DNA of 64,000 nucleotides from UBA5543 sp964464965 (lineage in GTDB: Bacteria > Bacteroidota > Bacteroidia > Chitinophagales > Chitinophagaceae). Below, piece after piece: positions 59,375 through 64,000 of the stretch (position 1 is the first letter of the stretch; each line of letters starts with the position of its first letter). The stretch is taken from NCBI GenBank assembly GCA_964464965.1, contig CAYXHM010000001.1:124001-188000 (forward strand). Reading direction: 5' to 3'. Both the position numbers and the translations under genes were made by a program. The notes beneath the pieces were generated by a model. That model had not been told where the DNA came from. It ran no database searches and saw nothing but the letters and a program-made list of their open reading frames with translations.

Positions 59375-59773
59375 ATGAAGAATTATATTAGCATAACGAT
59401 ATTTATAGCAATTATGGCAGGATTATTGTCCTGTCAAAAAAAGGAAGAAGTACCATTGCAGCCTGATGAGGTTAAAATAGTGGTTACTACCCCGCAGGAA
59501 GGACAAATATATAAATGGGGCGACACGGTATTTATACGGGGCAATATCAGCTATACCGGGCAGCTTCATGGATATATAGCCAGGATAACAGATGAACAAG
59601 GCGCAATATTATATGAAGGTGAAGGCCATACACATGGCAGCAACCTGCCTGTAAATGAGCAATGGGTAAATATGGTGAATAAGGCAAGCCAACTACGGCT
59701 GGAGTTGACCACAGTAATTGACCATAATGAAAATAAAAAAACAGTTAATGTAGCTTTCTCAAGCCAACCATAA
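59375..59773 (+). CDS. Small lipoprotein with HTH metal-like motif
   Basis: A 132-residue lipoprotein with lipobox GLLSC (C20). The mature domain starts VVTTPQEGQIYKWGDTVFIRG, of the Ig-like or fibronectin type, and carries YEGEGHTHGSNLP, a Glu/His cluster that could hold a metal. It is 11 bases after the barrel gene and 54 before MbnP. No characterised homologue known to me. Confidence 0.75.
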   Translation: MKNYISITIFIAIMAGLLSCQKKEEVPLQPDEVKIVVTTPQEGQIYKWGDTVFIRGNISYTGQLHGYIARITDEQGAILYEGEGHTHGSNLPVNEQWVNMVNKASQLRLELTTVIDHNENKKTVNVAFSSQP

Positions 59774-59827
59774 CTGAAAATTAAACGTCTGATTATTAAC
59801 AAGTAACAATAAAATACATTTTATATT

Positions 59828-60595
59828 ATGAATAAGTCATTAATAACATTAGGACTCGCCGTAACAATTGGCCTGACTGCTTGTGTAAAAAAGCCTGTGG
59901 AAAATCCTGTCGCAATGCCTAATGAAGTGCATTTTAAATTTGACAATCATTTTGGAGCAAGTGAACTGGAACTGGGCACTACAGAGTACACCACCATGCA
60001 CGGTGACAAAATAACTATAAGCATTTTCAACTACTGGATAACAAACATAAGGTTGGTCAGGAAAGATGGTACTGAATTTACTGAAGCAGAAAGCTACAGG
60101 CTGCTGCGTGGTGATAAAGCCAGTACACACCATTTTCATATAGCAGATGTGCCAGCGGGCACTTATACTAAAGTAAAATTCATGATAGGTGTAGATGTGC
60201 CACGCAACACCTCAGGTGCACAAACAGGTGAACTGGACCCAGTATTGAACCTTGATATGTTCTGGACCTGGAGTACGGGTTATATCCAAGCTAAATTGGA
60301 AGGCACATCTCCGCAATCTACTTCGCCTAGTGGCAAAGTGGCCTTTCATATTGCCGGTGTGAAACCTGGCGAAGAAACGCCGAGAGAAGTTGAGCTGAGC
60401 TTTGGCAAAGAACTGGTTGTTGGTGAGCAGGCAGGGTCTATTACAATAAAAACAGATGCAGCAAAATGGTTCGGGCCAACTTACGACCTGAAAATAGCGG
60501 AACTATCAGGCATACTGCATGGTGGCGAAACAGCGTCTAAAATAGCCGATAATTTTCCGGCTATGTTTAGTATATCATCTGTAGGAAATGAATAA
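59828..60595 (+). CDS. MbnP family lipoprotein (copper-binding type)
   Basis: A 255-residue lipoprotein with lipobox GLTAC (C19). EVHFKFDNHFG, then FMIGVDVPRNTSGAQTGELD (118-137, GVDxxRNxxGAQTGxLD) and LDMFWTWSTGYIQAKLEG are the hallmark of the MbnP family, whose methanotroph members bind copper at a site including a modified Trp and work with the dihaem MbnH. Here no mbnH-like gene is nearby. It likely handles copper or another metal in the periplasm or outer membrane. The family name is firm; the metal is inferred. Confidence 0.9.
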   Translation: MNKSLITLGLAVTIGLTACVKKPVENPVAMPNEVHFKFDNHFGASELELGTTEYTTMHGDKITISIFNYWITNIRLVRKDGTEFTEAESYRLLRGDKASTHHFHIADVPAGTYTKVKFMIGVDVPRNTSGAQTGELDPVLNLDMFWTWSTGYIQAKLEGTSPQSTSPSGKVAFHIAGVKPGEETPREVELSFGKELVVGEQAGSITIKTDAAKWFGPTYDLKIAELSGILHGGETASKIADNFPAMFSISSVGNE

Positions 60596-60618
60596 TTATA
60601 TCATCTAATTATATCATC
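60593..60618. repeat. Tandem 13-bp duplication at the mbnP stop
   Basis: The 13-mer taattatatcatc occurs twice in a row; the first copy contains the stop codon (60593-60595). It lengthens the spacer to the next gene. Confidence 0.8.
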
Positions 60619-60634
60619 AAAAAAAGAAAAAGCA

Positions 60635-61033
60635 ATGCAAAAAACAACCTCAATAATAGCAATAGCATTACTCTCAGTATTCTCATTAGTTTCCTGCGGA
60701 GAACGTGAAGCTACAGAAGTAGCGGGCAAAGGCGGTTCTACCACACTAAAAGTATCACCGATGCACCATAGCGATTATATAGACAGTTGTACCGTATTTA
60801 TTAAATACAACGCTTCAGACAAGCCATCTAACTACGATGAAGAAGTAAAATGCGTAATGGAAGATGGTAAACCGGTAGCAACTTTTACCAGCCTGAAAAA
60901 AGGCAACTACTATATATATGGTAAAGGTTGGGACAAGGAAATAGAAAAGGATGTGGTTGGAGGGATACCATACACGATAAAAGATGACAATAAGGTACTA
61001 AATATTAATGTTCCCGTAACAGAGGATCATTAA
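60635..61033 (+). CDS. Lipoprotein, paralog B of the metal-handling locus
   Basis: A 132-residue lipoprotein with lipobox SLVSC (C21). It aligns by eye over most of the mature length with the lipoprotein at 57450-57893: GGSTTLKVSPMHHSDY against GGKATLVVTPQHHKIN, VFIKYNAS against VYIKYGTS and KKGNYYIYGKGWD against TQGDYYIYAEGTD. The His pair is kept. It closes the locus and is followed by a strong bidirectional terminator. Confidence 0.8.
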   Translation: MQKTTSIIAIALLSVFSLVSCGEREATEVAGKGGSTTLKVSPMHHSDYIDSCTVFIKYNASDKPSNYDEEVKCVMEDGKPVATFTSLKKGNYYIYGKGWDKEIEKDVVGGIPYTIKDDNKVLNINVPVTEDH

Positions 61034-61047
61034 TAATACTGCTATCG

Positions 61048-61081
61048 ACAAAAAGAGGGAGTAATTACTCCCTCTTTTTGT
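61048..61081. terminator. Bidirectional terminator
   Basis: A perfect 34-base palindrome (17-base arms, acaaaaagagggagtaa and its complement), T-rich at both ends, placed between the metal locus and the convergent FkbM gene. Confidence 0.92.
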
Positions 61082-61127
61082 AATAATACTTTATCAATAT
61101 AAAGCCATGTTGAATTATTTATTCAAG

Positions 61128-61844
61128 TTATGGATAGGCTATGAAATAATATTCGTTGCTTTTATAATAGTGCTCTTTAAATTCCTTTTCTGTAAAACAA
61201 GGCCTGTTAGCCAGCCAGCGCTGCATGGTGGATATGCGCAGCCCGCAAGATGCCAGCAAAACAAATAGTTTTTCAGGTGTAGAGCCATAAAAATCTGAAG
61301 CTCCTAACCCATGTTCAAAAATAATGGTAGGCTTATGGGCAGTTATTGTTTTTACAGCTCCTTCCAGCACCAACAATTCTCCGCCATCAACATCTATTTT
61401 TATTAATTGCGGGATATAGTCTGCCGGAAGCACCTTATCCAGCAGTTCGGTCCTTACTTCTATCTGTGTATCTTCTTCATTTGGCTTGTTGTACTTCCGC
61501 TTTATCAAGCTGCTATAGGAGGGATTTGAAACAACATAGTTGAATGTGGCCGTACCTGTAGTATTGCTCAAGGCATAGTCAAAAATTCTGCAACGGGTAT
61601 TATTGGCATATTTCCTCTTTATTGCCTCAAACATCGCGGGTATCGGTTCAAAGGCATAATGCGTACCCTGGGGTGCGTGTTTCAACATGATATCCAATAC
61701 CTCACCATTGTGCGCACCTATATCTATACAATTGCTATTGCTCTCGCAAATTTTACTGATGACCTTTTTAAATTGTTTATCGTAACGCTTTCGGGTAAAA
61801 GCAATAGGAATTTTTCTTATAATCTTCTTTAATACATCTTTCAT
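61128..61844 (-). CDS. FkbM family methyltransferase
   Basis: A 238-residue SAM-dependent methyltransferase. CIDIGAHNGEVLD (39-51) is motif I; AFEPIPAMFEAIKRK follows, and LIKIDVDGGELLVLEGA (147-163) is the FkbM signature. Family members O-methylate sugars or polyketides, so a role in surface glycan decoration is possible. Single gene with an unrelated transporter upstream. Confidence 0.9.
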   Translation of the reverse strand: MKDVLKKIIRKIPIAFTRKRYDKQFKKVISKICESNSNCIDIGAHNGEVLDIMLKHAPQGTHYAFEPIPAMFEAIKRKYANNTRCRIFDYALSNTTGTATFNYVVSNPSYSSLIKRKYNKPNEEDTQIEVRTELLDKVLPADYIPQLIKIDVDGGELLVLEGAVKTITAHKPTIIFEHGLGASDFYGSTPEKLFVLLASCGLRISTMQRWLANRPCFTEKEFKEHYYKSNEYYFIAYP

Positions 61845-61949
61845 TACAGTGTAAATTTATTGCATAATCTATCAGTACAACGCCCGGTATAGAGCTGAGA
61901 AGTCAGCGAGTATCATACAAAGCTTTTTACACTCATATTATCTCCATCC

Positions 61950-63443
61950 TTATTTCACTTCTCCCATCAGCTTACGTATAACGGGCGATATAGCCAAAAG
62001 AACAACACCGGCAATAAGTGCATATATACCTAACTGTTTATATCCTTCTGTATATGCCATCAGCTTTTCTGTAAGTGGAGCATCATTATCTGCAGTGGCC
62101 ATACCTGCACCCAGAATACCTGCTACATATTGGCCATATGCGCTGGCAAGAAACCACATACCCATCATTACTCCCCACAGCTTTTTAGGCGACAATTTAG
62201 TCATCAGAGACAACCCTATTGGTGACAGGCACAACTCTCCAAAAGTGATAACTAAATATGCCAGCGTAAAAATCTCCAGCGAAGTCTTACCATCACTGTC
62301 TGCAAAGAAACGTGTAGTGTAGAAAGTATAAAAAGCACCGGCCAGGAAAAGGAAGCCAAGGCCGAATTTCACCACGGAATTTGGTTCTACTTTCTTTTTA
62401 GCCATCCATATCCACGCAAGCCCCACTATTATACTGAAGATAATAACGAACACCGAATTAGCGCTGTTATTCACCACGTTAGGATCCATGGGTATGCCAA
62501 GAAAACTATCGTGCAGGTTATAGAGTGCAAACAAACTTAACGACCCTCCACTCTGCTCGAAAAACGCCCAGAAGAAAATGGAGAAGATAATAAACACCAA
62601 TGCGGCTGCCATCTTTCTCCTTTCAGCACCGTTAAGCCTGGACATCTCGTAAAACACATACAGCAAAGTAGCCGGGCCAATGGTGTACATAAAGTAGTCT
62701 GTGTACTCAGTATTTGTCACCATCAGCAGTATCAAGGGCATTACACAAAGTGAACCTATAAATACTGCAATCTCATAGCCTCTTCTCTTGCCTGAAGTAA
62801 AATCTTTAAGAGGAGACAAACCTATCGGGCCAAGGCTTTTTTGCGTAATAATAAAAGTAACTAACCCTATAATCATTACTACCCCTGCAGAGCCAAATGC
62901 CATACTCCATGAATAGTTTTTACCCAGCCATACACATACCATGCCACCAAGGAATGCTCCTATATTGATGCCTGAATAGAACAAACCAAAACCTGCATCC
63001 CGGCGCGGGTCGCCGGCACGGTACAATTCGCCCACCATAGTAGAAATATTTGGCTTAAAGAAACCCGTGCCTACTATGGTAAAGCAGGTACCTATATAAA
63101 AAAACTCTTTGGGAGATGCAGCTATAATAAAACTACCTGCTATCATCAACAGGCCACCCCAGAATAAAGACTTTCGAAAACCTAATATCTTGTCTGCAAA
63201 TAAACCACCTATGAATGTAAAGGCATAAATGAATGCTTGTATGGCACCATATTGCAGGTTGGCATCCTTCTCGTTGATGAGCAACTCTGTAACCATAAAC
63301 ACGGTAAGCATACCCCGCAGACCGTAGAAACAAAAACGTTCCCACATTTCTGTAAGGAACAGGTACCATAGCTGTTTTGGATATTTACCCTTAAAATCCT
63401 GAATCTGTTTCAGGTCGAATGACTCGTTGAGCGTTTCTGCCAT
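61950..63443 (-). CDS. POT family proton-coupled peptide transporter
   Basis: A 497-residue major facilitator with 14 helices of the bacterial POT type. TEMWERFCFYGLRGML (31-46) contains the ExxERFxxYG motif that couples protons, and GTGFFKPNIS with GLFYSGINIGAF are the other family signatures. It imports di- and tripeptides with H+. The secreted M28 and M43 proteases in this window could supply such peptides, though they are not linked in an operon. An 8-bp inverted repeat lies 26-46 bases upstream. Confidence 0.94.
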   Translation of the reverse strand: MAETLNESFDLKQIQDFKGKYPKQLWYLFLTEMWERFCFYGLRGMLTVFMVTELLINEKDANLQYGAIQAFIYAFTFIGGLFADKILGFRKSLFWGGLLMIAGSFIIAASPKEFFYIGTCFTIVGTGFFKPNISTMVGELYRAGDPRRDAGFGLFYSGINIGAFLGGMVCVWLGKNYSWSMAFGSAGVVMIIGLVTFIITQKSLGPIGLSPLKDFTSGKRRGYEIAVFIGSLCVMPLILLMVTNTEYTDYFMYTIGPATLLYVFYEMSRLNGAERRKMAAALVFIIFSIFFWAFFEQSGGSLSLFALYNLHDSFLGIPMDPNVVNNSANSVFVIIFSIIVGLAWIWMAKKKVEPNSVVKFGLGFLFLAGAFYTFYTTRFFADSDGKTSLEIFTLAYLVITFGELCLSPIGLSLMTKLSPKKLWGVMMGMWFLASAYGQYVAGILGAGMATADNDAPLTEKLMAYTEGYKQLGIYALIAGVVLLAISPVIRKLMGEVK

Positions 63444-63468
63444 TATCTCGTGTTTAAATTACAGACTG

Positions 63469-63489
63469 CCAAAATAAACTATATTTTGG
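63469..63489. promoter_or_regulatory. Inverted repeat upstream of the peptide transporter
   Basis: CCAAAATA and TATTTTGG separated by five bases, perfect 8-bp arms. Location in the transporter's promoter region makes it a candidate operator; it could also be a chance AT-rich hairpin. Confidence 0.4.
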
Positions 63490-63530
63490 ATTACCCCCTT
63501 TTATCACCCATAAAACATAGCAGGTAGCAC

Positions 63531-64000
63531 TTATTCATACCAACTACCATCCTCTTCCTTAAATAGATTACCTTCAGCATACAGGTCAAAATCTATTGAC
63601 AGGTTCAAATCTGCCAATTTTCTTATAATGTCTTTGTTTAGATGTACGCCACCTAATGCCGTATTGCCGTTATGAAACATTGCTGCCACCTGTATGTACC
63701 CACCGTAATTGTCAACTAATCTTTTAATATTCTCTTTGTCAGTCAACAGGTAGTCCAAAAGCTTTTCAATCTTATCATCAAATTCATCAGCTTCAGGATT
63801 TGGCTCAAATATAACTTTAGTGAAATTCTGGAATCCATTGTTCCATTTATCCCCTTTACTCCAGCTTTTTGTCGGCTTCAAATTTGTCATTGCCAATATC
63901 GTTGCTGTGTTAAGTGTCTCTGACACTATGGCGAAATAAACAGAATAGGCATCTTCAGTATCAGTCCACCTTACACTTATCTCTGGTTCGGTATCAAGAT
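63531..64000 (-). CDS. DUF4279 protein, 5' part beyond the window edge
   Basis: The frame stays open to the window end: upstream of the GTG at 63926 it reads EPEISVRWTDTEDAYSVYFA, so the true start is outside. About 155 residues are visible. NLKPTKSWSKGDKW with the later VAAMFHNGNTALGGVHL matches the DUF4279 family, small cytoplasmic proteins of unknown role sometimes found near toxin-immunity genes. Its context on the other side cannot be seen. Confidence 0.75.
   Translation of the reverse strand, partial: LDTEPEISVRWTDTEDAYSVYFAIVSETLNTATILAMTNLKPTKSWSKGDKWNNGFQNFTKVIFEPNPEADEFDDKIEKLLDYLLTDKENIKRLVDNYGGYIQVAAMFHNGNTALGGVHLNKDIIRKLADLNLSIDFDLYAEGNLFKEEDGSWYE

Noticed and set aside
1..64000. 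CRISPR arrays, tRNA or rRNA genes, insertion sequences, prophage or integrase genes
   Set aside because: No regularly spaced repeats, no cloverleaf-like sequence in the short intergenic gaps, and no transposase, integrase or phage protein was seen.

Overview
The window reads as chromosome from a Bacteroidota bacterium, most likely of the Chitinophagaceae type (class Chitinophagia); the family-level placement is inference from gene content. Signs are the many exact Bacteroidota -7 elements (TAnnTTTG) upstream of genes, the lack of clear Shine-Dalgarno sites, three secreted proteins ending in type IX secretion (T9SS) sorting domains, a lipoprotein TamA (TamL), an OmpP1/FadL-type barrel beside proS, eukaryote-like IleS and ProS, and many short lipoproteins. 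I saw no rRNA, tRNA, CRISPR array, insertion sequence or prophage. Genes are tightly packed on both strands; the longest gene-free stretch is about 460 bases before parE.

Layout. 1-5 kb: the 3' end of tsaD abutting a tRNA N6-adenine methyltransferase, a ClC family chloride protein, a lipoprotein, a 55-residue membrane protein and an OsmC-like protein. 5.2-10 kb: a cyanophycin island with cyanophycin synthetase (cphA), a divergent cyanophycinase (cphB) and an isoaspartyl peptidase, followed by stress/redox proteins and a DoxX/HxlR pair with palindromes between them. 12.6-20.4 kb: a T9SS cargo protein, LhgO, a three-EGF-repeat lipoprotein, and ileS followed by a DksA/TraR-like protein carrying a histone-H1-like tail. 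20.4-35.3 kb: DNA alkylation repair, arginase, TamL, a SpoU methyltransferase, PAP2 phosphatase, an ECF sigma factor with a translationally coupled membrane protein, acyl-CoA dehydrogenase, a GT39-type glycosyltransferase and proS. 35.4-48 kb: a Tyr/Gly-rich secreted protein, an OmpP1-like barrel, parE followed by a GldN-like protein, a TonB-dependent receptor with an adjoining esterase, an M28 peptidase and a fatty acid desaturase. 48-57 kb: a LOG protein, tandem CsbD-like genes, and a long minus-strand run of exported proteins including an M43 metalloprotease. 57.4-61 kb: six same-strand genes forming a probable metal (copper) handling locus around an MbnP family lipoprotein. The window ends with an FkbM methyltransferase, a POT peptide transporter and a DUF4279 gene cut by the edge.

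Functional links. CphA makes the Asp-Arg polymer, CphB cuts it to beta-Asp-Arg, the Ntn hydrolase can split that dipeptide, and an arginase at 21-22 kb could use the arginine. The receptor/esterase pair suggests uptake and hydrolysis of an ester-linked ligand. The MbnP locus, with two paralogous lipoproteins at its ends and a Cys-rich small protein and a barrel inside, is the best candidate here for an incompletely described system. Several genes have the -7 promoter element only a few bases before the start codon, which points to leaderless or nearly leaderless transcripts.
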